From NCBI GenBank assembly GCA_021776025.1, contig JAJFGR010000011.1:66631-127111 (forward strand): a stretch of 60,481 nucleotides of DNA. Reading direction: 5' to 3'. This document shows, piece after piece, positions 16,735-25,985 of this stretch. This stretch comes from Alphaproteobacteria bacterium (GTDB lineage Bacteria; Pseudomonadota; Alphaproteobacteria; Micavibrionales; Micavibrionaceae). The position numbers and the translations under genes are program-made. How positions within the stretch are numbered: the first letter of the stretch is position 1; every line of letters starts with the position of its first letter. A model generated the notes under the pieces. That model made no database searches, had not been told where the DNA came from, and saw only the letters and a list, made by a program, of their open reading frames with translations.

Positions 16735-17492
16735 AAACCCGCATCATTCCCTGTTTAGATATCGATAAGGGCCGCGTCGTCAAGGGCGTGAATTTTGTCG
16801 ATATTGTAGATGCTGGCGACCCGGTGGAACAAGCCAAGATCTATAACGATCAAGGCGCGGATGAGATTTGTTTCCTCGACATTACCGCTACGCATGAGCA
16901 GCGCGATACAATCATTCATATGGTGGAAGAGGTCGCAAACGAGGTTTTTATTCCGATGACGGTTGGCGGTGGAATTTCCTCTATCGAGCATATTCGCAAT
17001 CTTTTGAATGCGGGTGCCGATAAAGTTTCGATTAACTCTGCGGCGGTTAAGAATCCTGAATTCGTTAAAGAGGCCTCGGAGAAATGTGGTAGCCAATGCA
17101 TAGTCGTGGCGATTGATGCGAAGGAAAAAGAAGATGGCTCCGAGGGGTGGGAGATTTTCACCCATGGTGGGCGTGAAGGCACCGGCATTGACGCGGTTGA
17201 ATGGGCGATCAAGATGGCGGAATATGGCGCGGGTGAAATTTTGCTGACCTCAATGGACCGTGATGGAACGAAGATTGGATTTAATTTAGAGCTCACGCGC
17301 GCGGTTTCGACGGCTGTGAATATTCCCGTGATTGCCTCTGGCGGGGTTGGGAATTTGCAGCATCTGGTTGAAGGCGTTACCGAAGGCCACGCATCGGCGG
17401 TTCTGGCGGCCTCTATTTTTCATTTTGGTGAGTATACAATCGCTGAGGCGAAGGCCGCGATGGCCGAAGCTGGAATTGCCGTGAGGGCTTAA
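16728..17492 (+). CDS. hisF: Imidazole glycerol phosphate synthase, cyclase subunit
   Basis: A 254-residue TIM barrel, partner of HisH, that forms imidazole glycerol phosphate and AICAR. Both catalytic aspartates are visible: C-L-D-I-D-K-G-R near residue 10 and V-A-I-D-A-K in the middle, with T-S-M-D-R-D-G-T and A-S-G-G-V-G phosphate loops. It starts inside the end of hisA and is followed two bases later by hisE, so hisA-hisF-hisE are one operon. Confidence 0.96.
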   Translation: MLKTRIIPCLDIDKGRVVKGVNFVDIVDAGDPVEQAKIYNDQGADEICFLDITATHEQRDTIIHMVEEVANEVFIPMTVGGGISSIEHIRNLLNAGADKVSINSAAVKNPEFVKEASEKCGSQCIVVAIDAKEKEDGSEGWEIFTHGGREGTGIDAVEWAIKMAEYGAGEILLTSMDRDGTKIGFNLELTRAVSTAVNIPVIASGGVGNLQHLVEGVTEGHASAVLAASIFHFGEYTIAEAKAAMAEAGIAVRA

Positions 17493-17494
17493 GA

Positions 17495-17833
17495 ATGCAT
17501 ATTTTGAACAAGCTTTATGATGTATTGCAGGAGCGGAAAAAGTCCGATCCGGAGAGCTCCTATGTTGCGAGCTTATACGATAAAGGCGCCGCAAAAATTT
17601 CTGAGAAAATTCGCGAAGAGGCAGAGGAAACTATTGTTGAAGGTTTAAGGCTAGAAAAATCACCAGAAGATGCCGCCATTCGGAGCGCGCTGGTTTATGA
17701 AAGTGCGGACGTGCTGTTTCACCTGCTCGTGCTACTTTCCCATCACAATATTGCGCCGGATGAAGTGCTTGGAGAGCTGGATCAACGTTTTGGTACATCC
17801 GGGCATGAGGAAAAGGCTAGCCGCGGGGCTTAA
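17495..17833 (+). CDS. hisE: Phosphoribosyl-ATP pyrophosphatase
   Basis: 112 residues, stand-alone HisE (not fused to HisI). It hydrolyses phosphoribosyl-ATP in the second step of histidine synthesis. The MazG-like metal-binding helices contain K-I-R-E-E-A-E-E-T and [13 protein letters not shown]. It begins two bases after hisF and its stop overlaps by four bases the end of the convergent panD. Confidence 0.94.
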   Translation: MHILNKLYDVLQERKKSDPESSYVASLYDKGAAKISEKIREEAEETIVEGLRLEKSPEDAAIRSALVYESADVLFHLLVLLSHHNIAPDEVLGELDQRFGTSGHEEKASRGA

Positions 17834-18183
17834 GCCGCTTTTGGCTTATTCTCTTCGTCCAGCAAAATAATAGTCGGGTTATAATTCCGCGCTTTTTCTT
17901 TTTCGATCTCACAATAGGAACAGATAATCACCAAATCACCGGTTTGAACTAACCTTGCCGCGGCGCCGTTAATGCCGATGGTGCCTGAGCCGCGCTCGCC
18001 TTCAATGGCATAGGTGGTAAAGCGCTCGCCATTGGTAATATTGAGGACATCGACTTGTTCATAGGGAAGAATTTCTCCTGTATCCATCAGATCACGATCA
18101 ACGGTGATGGAACCTTCATAATGCAGATCGCTCTGCGTGACGGTGGCGCGATGGAGTTTTGATTTGAGCATGGTCAATAACAT
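17830..18183 (-). CDS. panD: Aspartate 1-decarboxylase proenzyme
   Basis: 117 residues. PanD makes beta-alanine for pantothenate and CoA. It is a pyruvoyl enzyme that cleaves itself between Gly24 and Ser25, and the site Y-E-G-S-I-T-V-D is present at that position when counting from M-L-L-T-M-L-K-S-K. Other landmarks are K9 and H11-R12, and the N-G-A-A-A-R-L segment. The start at 18183 fits the family; a ten-residue extension to 18213 would be unusual. It is inserted, in opposite orientation, between hisE and the HIT gene. Confidence 0.95.
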   Translation of the reverse strand: MLLTMLKSKLHRATVTQSDLHYEGSITVDRDLMDTGEILPYEQVDVLNITNGERFTTYAIEGERGSGTIGINGAAARLVQTGDLVIICSYCEIEKEKARNYNPTIILLDEENKPKAA

Positions 18184-18229
18184 GTGCTTTATATAACCTT
18201 CAAACCACTTCAAAGAAAGAGCTTTTGTG

Positions 18230-18589
18230 ATGGGTTATGATGATCAAAATATTTTTGCGAAAATTCTGCGCGGGGAAATTCCGTGCGACAAGGTGTATGA
18301 GGATGACTATGTGCTCGCGTTTAACGATATAGCGCCGCAAGCGCCTGTGCATGTTCTGGTGATCCCTAAGGGCAACTATATTTCCATTGATGATTTTGGC
18401 CGCGAAGCGAGCGCTGAAGAGATTAAGGGTTTTTATGAAGCTGTTTCCAAAATTGCCAATGATAAGGGTTTGGCCAGCGATGGTTTTCGCACCATTGCCA
18501 ATACGGGCGCGCATGGTGGGCAGGAAGTGCCACATTTCCACATTCACATTCTGGGCGGGGCGGTGATCGGGCCGATGGTCGCCTCATAA
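18230..18589 (+). CDS. HIT-family (histidine triad) nucleotide hydrolase
   Basis: 119 residues. The histidine-triad motif is [12 protein letters not shown] near the C-terminus, typical of HinT-like proteins that hydrolyse AMP-linked substrates such as adenosine phosphoramidates. The N-terminus [12 protein letters not shown] is also family-typical. In many alphaproteobacteria this gene follows hisE directly; here panD lies between on the other strand. Confidence 0.93.
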   Translation: MGYDDQNIFAKILRGEIPCDKVYEDDYVLAFNDIAPQAPVHVLVIPKGNYISIDDFGREASAEEIKGFYEAVSKIANDKGLASDGFRTIANTGAHGGQEVPHFHIHILGGAVIGPMVAS

Positions 18590-18614
18590 GTTCGTAAAAG
18601 AGCGGCATAACAAA

Positions 18615-18638
18615 ATGGGCCTCCTAAAGGAAGCCCAT
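18615..18638. terminator. Hairpin between convergent genes (likely bidirectional terminator)
   Basis: ATGGGC at 18615-18620 pairs with GCCCAT at 18633-18638; the stem continues, after one mismatch, with TCC/GGA around TAAA. A T-rich stretch follows on the plus strand. It lies between the HIT gene and the convergent hypothetical gene. Confidence 0.6.
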
Positions 18639-18680
18639 GATGTTTCTTGGAGGAAACTGAATTTTGTTTATACGCGGGCC

Positions 18681-19262
18681 CTATGCTCGAACAGTGCCTG
18701 GAAATTGAATAATATTATCGTTGCCCGCTTGTAGAACTGGCTCTGATGCCAGAGGCGCTTGCGGCTGATCATCTTGTTCCATTATATCGATAAAAGTATC
18801 GGCGATCAGAACCTGCGCTCTGGCCTGCACGGCGAGAATTTCAACCAGCGCGGCAAAGTCTTTATTCGGACCGCGTAGCAGGCTCATGTTAATTTCAAGC
18901 AGCTCAGCGAGGGCTTCTAAATCTTCGGGAATTTGTTCCAGCGTATCAAAAACAACATTATCATCGACGTTTTTGTCCTCGGCGTGGTTCATCCATAGCT
19001 CGGCATAATCGGCGATCATGCGATCACATTCCATTTTCATGATGCCCATATTCGGTGAATTATATTGAAACTTGGCAGCGATTTTGCGCGCGCTTAAGGC
19101 AATGCACAGCAGCGCGGAATCAGGTTGGTAATCGCTTAAAATTTCATGCAGGCCATATTGTACGTCCGGGCCTAATGTCGCTTCGCCATCCAGAATGTCC
19201 TGGACGATCAGGGGGACCTGCAGCGTGTTGGTTAATTTGGCTAAATCTTTATCACTCAACAT
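18681..19262 (-). CDS. Hypothetical helical protein
   Basis: I do not recognise this 193-residue protein. It is predicted mostly helical and acidic, with no signal peptide or membrane span, and ends with a low-complexity A/P/Q-rich tail and a short N-D-N-I-I-Q-F-P-G motif, a short-linear-motif-like tail. GAGG eight or nine bases upstream of the ATG supports the start at 19262. Confidence 0.65.
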   Translation of the reverse strand: MLSDKDLAKLTNTLQVPLIVQDILDGEATLGPDVQYGLHEILSDYQPDSALLCIALSARKIAAKFQYNSPNMGIMKMECDRMIADYAELWMNHAEDKNVDDNVVFDTLEQIPEDLEALAELLEINMSLLRGPNKDFAALVEILAVQARAQVLIADTFIDIMEQDDQPQAPLASEPVLQAGNDNIIQFPGTVRA

Positions 19263-19358
19263 TGTCTTTTTCCTCTTCCATCGCGGCGATAAAAAACGCC
19301 GCCTGTCCCCCCTGTTTAATGGGTAAAGGTAAACAAGTTCTTAACGGCCGTTTCTTTT

Positions 19359-19367
19359 TTATCCACA
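19359..19367 (+). other. Perfect DnaA box
   Basis: TTATCCACA, the exact consensus DnaA-binding word, lies in the 184-bp gap before the comM remnant. A reversed partial match (CTGTCCACA) follows 50 bp later. Nothing else suggests a replication origin here. Confidence 0.35.
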
Positions 19368-19446
19368 TATACTATAAAGCGCAGAGAAACTGGTGTTTTC
19401 ACGAAAAATAAAAATCTGTGGACAGCACGCATAAGGGGACAAAACG

Positions 19447-20024
19447 ATGGTCGCGCGCATTAACACCGTTGCCTTTCAAGGGATCGATGTACAGCCTGTG
19501 GATGTACAGGTGCAAATCTCCAATGGCCTGCCGGCGTTCACGATTGTCGGTCTTCCCGATAAAGCGGTGGCAGAGAGTAAAGAGTGCGTGCGCGTTTTGA
19601 AGCGCTGGGGCTTGGTATTACGCTTCCTCCCAAATGTCTCACTGTAAATATGGCGCCGGCCGATCTGGCGAAAGAGGGCAGCCATTATGATTTACCTATC
19701 GCGCTGGGCTTGCTGGCGGCGATGGATGTTATTCCGAAAGAAGAGCTGGCGGCGTTTGTTGTGCTGGGGGAGCTGTCACTGGATGCGTCTATACGCGGGG
19801 TGAACGGCGTATTGCCTGCGGCTATGCACGCCAGCGCCAATGATAATTCTTTGATCTGCCCTGAAGCGTGCGGCGGGGAAGCAGCGTGGGCCGGAACGCT
19901 GGATATACGCGTTTCGCGCACCATTGCCGATCTGCAGGGCGTAATTTTCGGCCAAGAGTTTGAAAAAATTGAAAAAACCCATGTAGCTAAGGCCTTGAGT
20001 TACCGCCGGGCGCATCTGAACTAA
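19447..20024 (+). pseudogene. comM: Remnant of comM (YifB, Mg-chelatase-like AAA+ protein)
   Basis: The first frame begins with the family signature M-V-A-R-I-N-T-V-A-F-Q-G-I-D and I-S-N-G-L-P-A-F-T-I-V-G-L-P-D-K-A-V-A-E-S-K-E, preceded by AAGGGGAC. Near 19584 the reading must move to another frame, which then gives V-R-A-R-F-E-A-L-G-L-G-I-T-L-P-P-K and N-M-A-P-A-D-L-A-K-E-G-S-H-Y-D-L-P; alignment by eye implies loss of four bases. The second frame stops at 20024, just after the N-terminal ChlI-like domain; the whole AAA+ ATPase domain and C-terminal part (about 320 residues) are missing. ComM is a branch-migration helicase used in natural transformation, so that function is lost here unless another copy exists. 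Confidence 0.85.
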
Positions 20025-20205
20025 AATTTCCTATAACATATTGATTCAACTTATAAACTGTGTACGTATTTGCGTAAGTGGATGCGTTTGCGGTATTTTA
20101 AGGTAAGCGTAAAAGTCTGGAAACACAGGCAAAAAGCGCAATATGGTAATAGAAAATTAACGAATAAAATATACTATCTATGTATATAAAAAAAGGGTGT
20201 GAAAA

Positions 20206-21174
20206 TTGTACGGTCCATCAAAAAGTTTTAATAACGCTTCTGGCGTTGAGGTAGCAACACAGCAGGCTACGCTGCTTTCGATGATTGCGCCCAATCTCAA
20301 AATGCATGTTGCTGTTGATACATCGTCAAAAGTTAATGTGAATCAGGCTGGTGCAAATGCGCAAATACAGCCAGTGCGCGCTGGACTGAGCAGTGTTGCA
20401 CAAGAAATTTCCCGTACAAAAGCTACGGCTGTGGAGGCGATTAAAACAGCTCAGGCTGAAATTCGCGTTGCTGCAAAAGCGACAGGTGTTCAACCGGAAG
20501 AAGTGTTTCCTGATACCTCGATGGCACCAGATTCAGCAGCTGAGCTGGCTCTAGGGATGGCATCAGGCAAGGGCAGCATCGTAACCGCTGGGCTGAAAGC
20601 CAGTAATAACACTTCTCTTGCCGGAGATGTTGCGGCTGGTATGCGCGAGAAGCCGGCGGAAGAAGTTATGCAGGCGGTTAAGGATACGTTGATTGCAAAT
20701 AGCTCTCCGGATCAAAATGAAAGTTTTGGTGGAATAATTGTTGATGCAAATGAAGCGCCAAATACAGATCAGTTCAGTATCAATTGGGCGAGTGTTCTGG
20801 AACAAGATCCAGAGGCTTTGGAAAAAATCATGTATTTTGACGAGAGCAATCTGGCAGCATGGCCTGAGCTTGATGAATTAAATGCTTCTGAAAAGCAGGT
20901 TGGAACAGCGCTTGGTGAGCTGGATGCAGCAGAAACCAAAGTAACTTACACGGCTGCAGGTGTTGACGCTGCTGGTGAATTACCTCCTGCGCAAATTGTA
21001 GGAGCTGATGAAACCGTAAGTGGTGGCGTTGCAATTGCTTCGCTTGATGCTGCTAAACGGGATGCTCTTACTGGTCTCGATAAAAATTCCGCAACAGCCA
21101 CGCAAGATCTTGAAAATGAGTTGCAGCGTGTAGCGCAGATGAAACTTTCAACAGATGGCCTTATGGGCGCGTAA
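20206..21174 (+). CDS. Hypothetical alanine-rich protein, TTG start
   Basis: I do not recognise this 322-residue protein. It is rich in A, E, D, Q and S, with probable long helices (A-Q-E-I-S-R-T-K-A-T-A-V-E-A-I-K) and no signal peptide or membrane span. The start TTG at 20206 is preceded by AAAGGGTG; no ATG gives a better start. The N-terminal Y-G-P-S-K-S-F and the A-x-T-S-K pattern resemble proteins of unknown function seen beside envelope genes in the class, but that is only an impression. Confidence 0.6.
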   Translation: MYGPSKSFNNASGVEVATQQATLLSMIAPNLKMHVAVDTSSKVNVNQAGANAQIQPVRAGLSSVAQEISRTKATAVEAIKTAQAEIRVAAKATGVQPEEVFPDTSMAPDSAAELALGMASGKGSIVTAGLKASNNTSLAGDVAAGMREKPAEEVMQAVKDTLIANSSPDQNESFGGIIVDANEAPNTDQFSINWASVLEQDPEALEKIMYFDESNLAAWPELDELNASEKQVGTALGELDAAETKVTYTAAGVDAAGELPPAQIVGADETVSGGVAIASLDAAKRDALTGLDKNSATATQDLENELQRVAQMKLSTDGLMGA

Positions 21175-21248
21175 CTTACCCCCTACCCCTTTTTCATTTC
21201 ATTCGTTATAACTGATGTCAGAATTTAATTATTTTTGATGAGGTTTTG

Positions 21249-22049
21249 ATGCGCACGTTGTTTCTTTCATTTTTGTTGATGCTCTTGGCGTCTGTGCAAT
21301 CATTTGCTGCGCAGGACTGTGACAAGGCGCGCAGCTCAGCAGATGTGATGAAATGCCTCACCCGCCAGCACGAAGCGGCAAAAAAGGATCTTAATGCCGT
21401 GTTTGATAAGTTTGTGGGACAAACTCCGACAGAAGGTCTTGCGGAAATTAAAGATATTCAGGCGCGCTGGCTGGAGTATCGAGATCTTGAGTGTGCGCAG
21501 GAAGCTGCCGATTTTGAAGCGGAATCGCTTAAGCGCCTTGAATCTTTGCGCTGTATGAATCGTTTGACACTCGAGCGCGTCTCGGCGATTGAAAAATCTT
21601 TTCAGAATGAAAAAGAGGCGGCAGTGATTGGTGAAGCTGCAGCGCAGCCACGCTGGATGAATGCGCTGGCCGAAGATAACCCCGATATATTCTGGCGTTA
21701 TGGCGCGCGGACCTCCGGCGATCTGGATTGTGATGGCGAAGCCGAACAGATTATGAGCGGGGCACATGTGGCCAATGAAGGCGCGGTTAAGCCTGTTGTG
21801 TCCATTTCTGACAATCCATCGACCGGGCGCCCTGAAAGCGCTGTGGTTACTCTTGAGCTTATGGATGAAGATGAGGCCGCGACCTGTGGTTTATTGACGA
21901 AGCTCCAGTATATACAGCAAGCGGCAGAAGATCCTGCTGGAGAAGAACAAGAAACAAAGGCATGTCAGAACCATCTTATTGTTACGGCCGAGAACTGCGC
22001 GGGACTGAAGCTTATCTGGAACGGCGAGAGCTATGGGTTCGGTGAGTAG
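21249..22049 (+). CDS. Secreted LprI/DUF1311-like protein
   Basis: 266 residues with a signal peptide ending near S-F-A-A-Q (about residue 22). The mature N-terminus D-C-D-K-A-R-S-S-A-D-V-M-K-C-L has the paired cysteines and helical hairpin of the LprI (DUF1311) family, some members of which inhibit lysozyme; the helix continues to R-W-L-E-Y-R-D-L-E-C. The C-terminal half (from about residue 140, with D-L-D-C-D-G-E-A-E-Q) is not recognised. GAGG lies eight bases before the ATG. The end overlaps the LOG gene by 17 bases. Confidence 0.75.
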   Translation: MRTLFLSFLLMLLASVQSFAAQDCDKARSSADVMKCLTRQHEAAKKDLNAVFDKFVGQTPTEGLAEIKDIQARWLEYRDLECAQEAADFEAESLKRLESLRCMNRLTLERVSAIEKSFQNEKEAAVIGEAAAQPRWMNALAEDNPDIFWRYGARTSGDLDCDGEAEQIMSGAHVANEGAVKPVVSISDNPSTGRPESAVVTLELMDEDEAATCGLLTKLQYIQQAAEDPAGEEQETKACQNHLIVTAENCAGLKLIWNGESYGFGE

Positions 22050-22593
22050 CGCGGTGCAATCTGTTTGTGTGTTTTGTGCATCGTCTGATGCGGCTCCCCA
22101 AAAATATAAAGATTTAGCGGCGTCGCTTGGGACGCTGATTGCGGAGCGGGGCTTAAGGCTTGTTTATGGCGGTGCGCAAAGTGGTTTGATGGGCGCGGCG
22201 GCGAACTCCGCTTTGGCGGCGGGCGGTGAAGTGATAGGCGTTATGCCAGAAATTTTATCCGGCCGCGAGCGGGCTCACAAAAACCTTACAAAGCTTACCA
22301 TCACAAAAGATATGCATGAACGGCAGCAGACCATGGCATCGCTGGCCGATGCTTTTGTGATTTTGCCCGGCGGCATGGGCACTTTGGCTGAATTTTTTGA
22401 AATTCTAACATGGAAGCAGATCGGTCTTCATCAAAAGCCAATCATACTGGTGAATATGTTCGGATTTTGGGATCCGCTGCTTGCCACCATTAATAGTTGT
22501 TTAAAAGACGGTTTTTTGCATGAAAACCCGGAGACTTTGTTCAGTATTTGCGATAATATGGAAGATGTTCAGGGGGTTTTCTCAGCTGAATGA
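22033..22593 (+). CDS. LOG-family (TIGR00730) nucleotide phosphoribohydrolase
   Basis: 186 residues with the family motifs V-C-V-F-C-A-S-S, Y-G-G-A-Q-S-G-L-M-G, and the catalytic P-G-G-M-G-T-L-A-E-F-F-E-I-L-T-W. LOG enzymes cleave the N-glycosidic bond of cytokinin-like nucleoside monophosphates; in bacteria the substrate is often AMP or an unknown nucleotide. Its ATG lies inside the end of the LprI-like gene; GTG codons at 22042 and 22054 are alternative starts. Confidence 0.9.
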   Translation: MGSVSSAVQSVCVFCASSDAAPQKYKDLAASLGTLIAERGLRLVYGGAQSGLMGAAANSALAAGGEVIGVMPEILSGRERAHKNLTKLTITKDMHERQQTMASLADAFVILPGGMGTLAEFFEILTWKQIGLHQKPIILVNMFGFWDPLLATINSCLKDGFLHENPETLFSICDNMEDVQGVFSAE

Positions 22594-22666
22594 TATATTT
22601 CCCTTTTGTGAGAGGCCGCGCCTTGCTAAGGTTTATTCAAAATTTCGAGAGTTTGGTTCCTAAGTC

Positions 22667-23710
22667 GTGCAATATTCACATTCAAAAGAAAAAGCCAACG
22701 AGTACGCGAGTGAAGCGCTAGAGCGCATTCATCAGGAAGGCTTGTCGCCTGTCCCGCAGAATTTTGAGCTTTGGTATGTTTATTACGCCAGTTGCGACCC
22801 GGATGTTGTTCGCGCGATTGATGTGCTTGTCGCCAATGAGCAGAGCATTACCGATGATCGCTGTGAGGAACTGCACCAGCGTTTTCTGGGCGAAAGCACT
22901 GAAAATGAGCGCGTTCGGCAAGCCGGTGACCAAATTCAGGAAACAATTAAAGGCGTTAAAAGCAGCGTGAGCGAAATTAAAGAAGTTACACACGAATATA
23001 ATGTGGTCTTGCAAGATGCTGCCGGTTCGCTTGATGCGGATGCAGATCCTGAAGAAATGCGCGGAAAATTAAAATTAGTTCTCGATAACACTCAGAATTT
23101 TATTCAGCATAACCAGAAGCTGGAAGAAGAGCTGGAAAAATCAGCAGGGGTGATGCAGGAATTGCAACGGGATCTGGAGCTTGTGAAGCAGCAGGCGCTG
23201 ACCGATGGTCTTACAAACCTTGCAAATCGCAAAGCGTTTGATGCGGAAATTTTGCGCATTGCTGAAGAAGCGCAAAGAGAGGGTCAAACCTTCTGTTTGA
23301 TTCTCATGGATATCGATCACTTTAAAGCTTTCAATGATAATTACGGACATCAGGTTGGTGATCAGGTTTTGCGGCTTGTTGGACAGACGTTGATTGATGG
23401 TGTTAAAGGCCGCGATATTGCCGCGCGATATGGCGGTGAAGAGTTTGCGATTATTTTGCCGCAAACCAATTTACAAGGCGGGTTGAAAGTTGCAGATTCG
23501 CTCCGTACGGTCGTCCAAGGCAAAGAGCTTGTGAACAGAAATTCAGGTGACACGCTGGGCCGGGTGACATTGTCTGCGGGTGTTTCTCAATACGTTGCCG
23601 CCGAAGAGGTTGAGAATTTGATTGAGCGCGCCGACTCTGCACTTTATACCGCGAAGCATAATGGCCGCAATCAGGTTGCTGCCGCGCCTGCGCCGGGCCA
23701 AAATAAATAA
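22667..23710 (+). CDS. GGDEF diguanylate cyclase
   Basis: 347 residues, GTG start. The N-terminal two-thirds are helical with a coiled coil before the catalytic domain. The GGDEF domain (about residues 175-340) has D-G-L-T-N-L-A-N-R, the metal-binding D-I-D-H-F-K and the active-site R-Y-G-G-E-E-F near residue 256, so it should make cyclic di-GMP. The allosteric I-site, normally R-x-x-D five residues before the motif, reads K-G-R-D here, so product feedback may be absent or weaker. No membrane span or receiver is present; the input signal is unknown. Confidence 0.9.
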   Translation: MQYSHSKEKANEYASEALERIHQEGLSPVPQNFELWYVYYASCDPDVVRAIDVLVANEQSITDDRCEELHQRFLGESTENERVRQAGDQIQETIKGVKSSVSEIKEVTHEYNVVLQDAAGSLDADADPEEMRGKLKLVLDNTQNFIQHNQKLEEELEKSAGVMQELQRDLELVKQQALTDGLTNLANRKAFDAEILRIAEEAQREGQTFCLILMDIDHFKAFNDNYGHQVGDQVLRLVGQTLIDGVKGRDIAARYGGEEFAIILPQTNLQGGLKVADSLRTVVQGKELVNRNSGDTLGRVTLSAGVSQYVAAEEVENLIERADSALYTAKHNGRNQVAAAPAPGQNK

Positions 23711-23765
23711 GCACTAACCCATGTAATGGCCTTGTATCTTGTGGGTAATAGCTTAATTTAACTTC

Positions 23766-25985
23766 ATGCATGATCTACTGACTGCCCCAGATGTACAGGC
23801 GCCTTATCTTGAGGGTTTAAACGCAGAGCAATCCGAAGCTGCTCAGGCGCTCGACGGCCCTGTTTTGGTTCTGGCGGGTGCGGGGACGGGGAAAACGCGT
23901 GTACTGACGACTCGTCTTGCACATCTCTTAAATACTGGCCGGGCCTATCCGTCGCAAATTCTGGCGGTGACTTTTACCAACAAAGCCGCGCAGGAAATGA
24001 AGCAGCGCGTCAGTGGCCTGATGGGCGGACAACCGGTTGAAGGCTGGTGGCTCGGTACATTTCATTCTCTGGCGGCGCGGATGCTGCGTTCTCATGCGGA
24101 CTTGGTTGGTCTTTCCTCGAATTTCAGCATTCTTGATCCGGATGATCAGGTGCGGTTGCTGAAACAAATCATGGAAGCCAATGGCGTTGATCATAAAAAA
24201 TGGGTACCCAAGGCGATGATTAATTATATTGATCGCTGGAAAGATCGTGGCCTGACACCGGGGCTGGCCGCTGGTGAGGATACGGGCGATATTGCGGGCG
24301 GCAAGCTGCATATGCTTTATGAAATTTACCAGCAGCGTTTGAAGGCGATTAATGCCTGTGATTTTGGCGATCTGCTTCTTCACATGATTACGATTTTGAA
24401 AGACCCGGCGAATAAATCTGTGATTGAGGATTATCACCGCCGTTTTAAATATATTCTGGTTGATGAGTATCAGGACACCAATGTTGCGCAATATTTATGG
24501 CTTAGATTACTCGCGCAAGGATCAAACAATATCTGCTGCGTGGGTGATGATGACCAATCAATATATGGCTGGCGAGGCGCAGAAGTTGGCAACATTCTCA
24601 AATTTGAAAAAGACTTTCCGGGCGCGAAGATTATTCGCCTCGAACAAAATTACCGCAGCACCAATAATATTCTGAAAGCGGCGCATGCCGTGATTGCTAA
24701 TAATGAAGGGCGGCTGGGGAAAGAGCTTTGGTCAGAGGCGGGTGAGGGCGATAAGCTTCAGGTGCGCGGCTTGTGGGACGGTGAAGCTGAGGCGCGATGG
24801 GTTGGTGAAGAGATTGAACAGTTGCAACGAAAAGGCTGGCCGCTCAACGGTATGGCGGTTCTCGTGCGCGCGGGGTTTCAAACGCGCGAATTTGAAGAGC
24901 GGTTTATCAAGCTCGGTTTGCCTTATAAGGTTTTGGGCGGTCCGCGATTTTATGAGCGCATGGAGATCCGCGATGCGTTGGCATATTTGCGCGTCATTGC
25001 GCAGCCTGCCGATGATCTGGCGCTGGAGCGTATACTTAACAAACCAAAACGCGGGCTTGGCGATGCCACTGTGCAGACGCTTTATGGGTATGGCCGCGCG
25101 CATGGCATAAATCTGCATGATGGGATCATGGATCTGACACAGACGGATGAGCTTCGCCCGAAAGTTAAAACGACGCTGATGAAATTGCTGGATGATTTTG
25201 GGCGTTGGCGCAGCTTGGTTGATAGTACCAACCATGCAGAGCTTGCGGCGCAGGTTCTCGATGAATCTGGCTATATGCAGATGTGGAAAGAGGATAAAAC
25301 CCCCGAAGCGCCGGGCCGTTTAGAAAACCTCAAAGAGCTTATATCGGGCATGCAGGATTATGAGAATTTACAGGAATTTTTGGAGCATGTGGCGCTGGTT
25401 CTGGACAATCAGGATAACTCGAATGGCGAGTTTGCCACGATTATGACTCTGCATGGTGCTAAAGGGTTAGAGTTTGATGCGGTGTTCCTCCCGGGTTGGG
25501 AAGAAGGGCTGTTTCCTTCACAGCGTTCGATGGATGAAAACGGGCTGAAAGGTTTGGAAGAGGAGCGCCGCCTGGCGTATGTTGGGATTACGCGGGCGAA
25601 AAAACGGGCGCATATTTCCTATGTTGCCAATCGGCGCATGTATGGAAGCTGGGTGAATTCTATCCCTTCACGTTTTGTCGATGAGTTGCCGAAAGACCAT
25701 ATTGAGTTATCGGCGGATATGGGGCTGGCGGGCGCGGGGCGTTCGAGCCATTGGGATTCAAGCGGTTTTAAGCCCAAGGTGCAAAAGCGCGAATTGCATC
25801 CGCGTACCCATGATCGAAAAGTGATGAGCGAGAGCGGGACTGTTTTTGCACGCGGTGACCGTATATTTCACGATAAATTCGGATATGGGAAAATAGTGAA
25901 TATCGATGGGCACAAGCTCGATATCGCCTTTGAAAAAGCTGGGCAAAAACGCGTGATGGATAGTTTTGTCGAGAAGCCGAATTAA
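23766..25985 (+). CDS. uvrD: UvrD/PcrA-type ATP-dependent DNA helicase
   Basis: 739 residues, normal for UvrD/PcrA superfamily 1A helicases that unwind 3'-to-5' in mismatch and excision repair. Motif I is G-A-G-T-G-K-T-R, motif II D-E-Y-Q-D-T-N, motif III G-D-D-D-Q-S-I-Y-G-W-R-G-A, motif IV Q-N-Y-R-S-T, motif V L-H-G-A-K-G-L-E-F, motif VI G-I-T-R-A-K-K-R. The C-terminus ends in a Tudor-like domain (G-D-R-I-F-H-D-K-F-G-Y-G-K-I), as in PcrA. The stop overlaps the convergent gene by four bases. Confidence 0.94.
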   Translation: MHDLLTAPDVQAPYLEGLNAEQSEAAQALDGPVLVLAGAGTGKTRVLTTRLAHLLNTGRAYPSQILAVTFTNKAAQEMKQRVSGLMGGQPVEGWWLGTFHSLAARMLRSHADLVGLSSNFSILDPDDQVRLLKQIMEANGVDHKKWVPKAMINYIDRWKDRGLTPGLAAGEDTGDIAGGKLHMLYEIYQQRLKAINACDFGDLLLHMITILKDPANKSVIEDYHRRFKYILVDEYQDTNVAQYLWLRLLAQGSNNICCVGDDDQSIYGWRGAEVGNILKFEKDFPGAKIIRLEQNYRSTNNILKAAHAVIANNEGRLGKELWSEAGEGDKLQVRGLWDGEAEARWVGEEIEQLQRKGWPLNGMAVLVRAGFQTREFEERFIKLGLPYKVLGGPRFYERMEIRDALAYLRVIAQPADDLALERILNKPKRGLGDATVQTLYGYGRAHGINLHDGIMDLTQTDELRPKVKTTLMKLLDDFGRWRSLVDSTNHAELAAQVLDESGYMQMWKEDKTPEAPGRLENLKELISGMQDYENLQEFLEHVALVLDNQDNSNGEFATIMTLHGAKGLEFDAVFLPGWEEGLFPSQRSMDENGLKGLEEERRLAYVGITRAKKRAHISYVANRRMYGSWVNSIPSRFVDELPKDHIELSADMGLAGAGRSSHWDSSGFKPKVQKRELHPRTHDRKVMSESGTVFARGDRIFHDKFGYGKIVNIDGHKLDIAFEKAGQKRVMDSFVEKPN

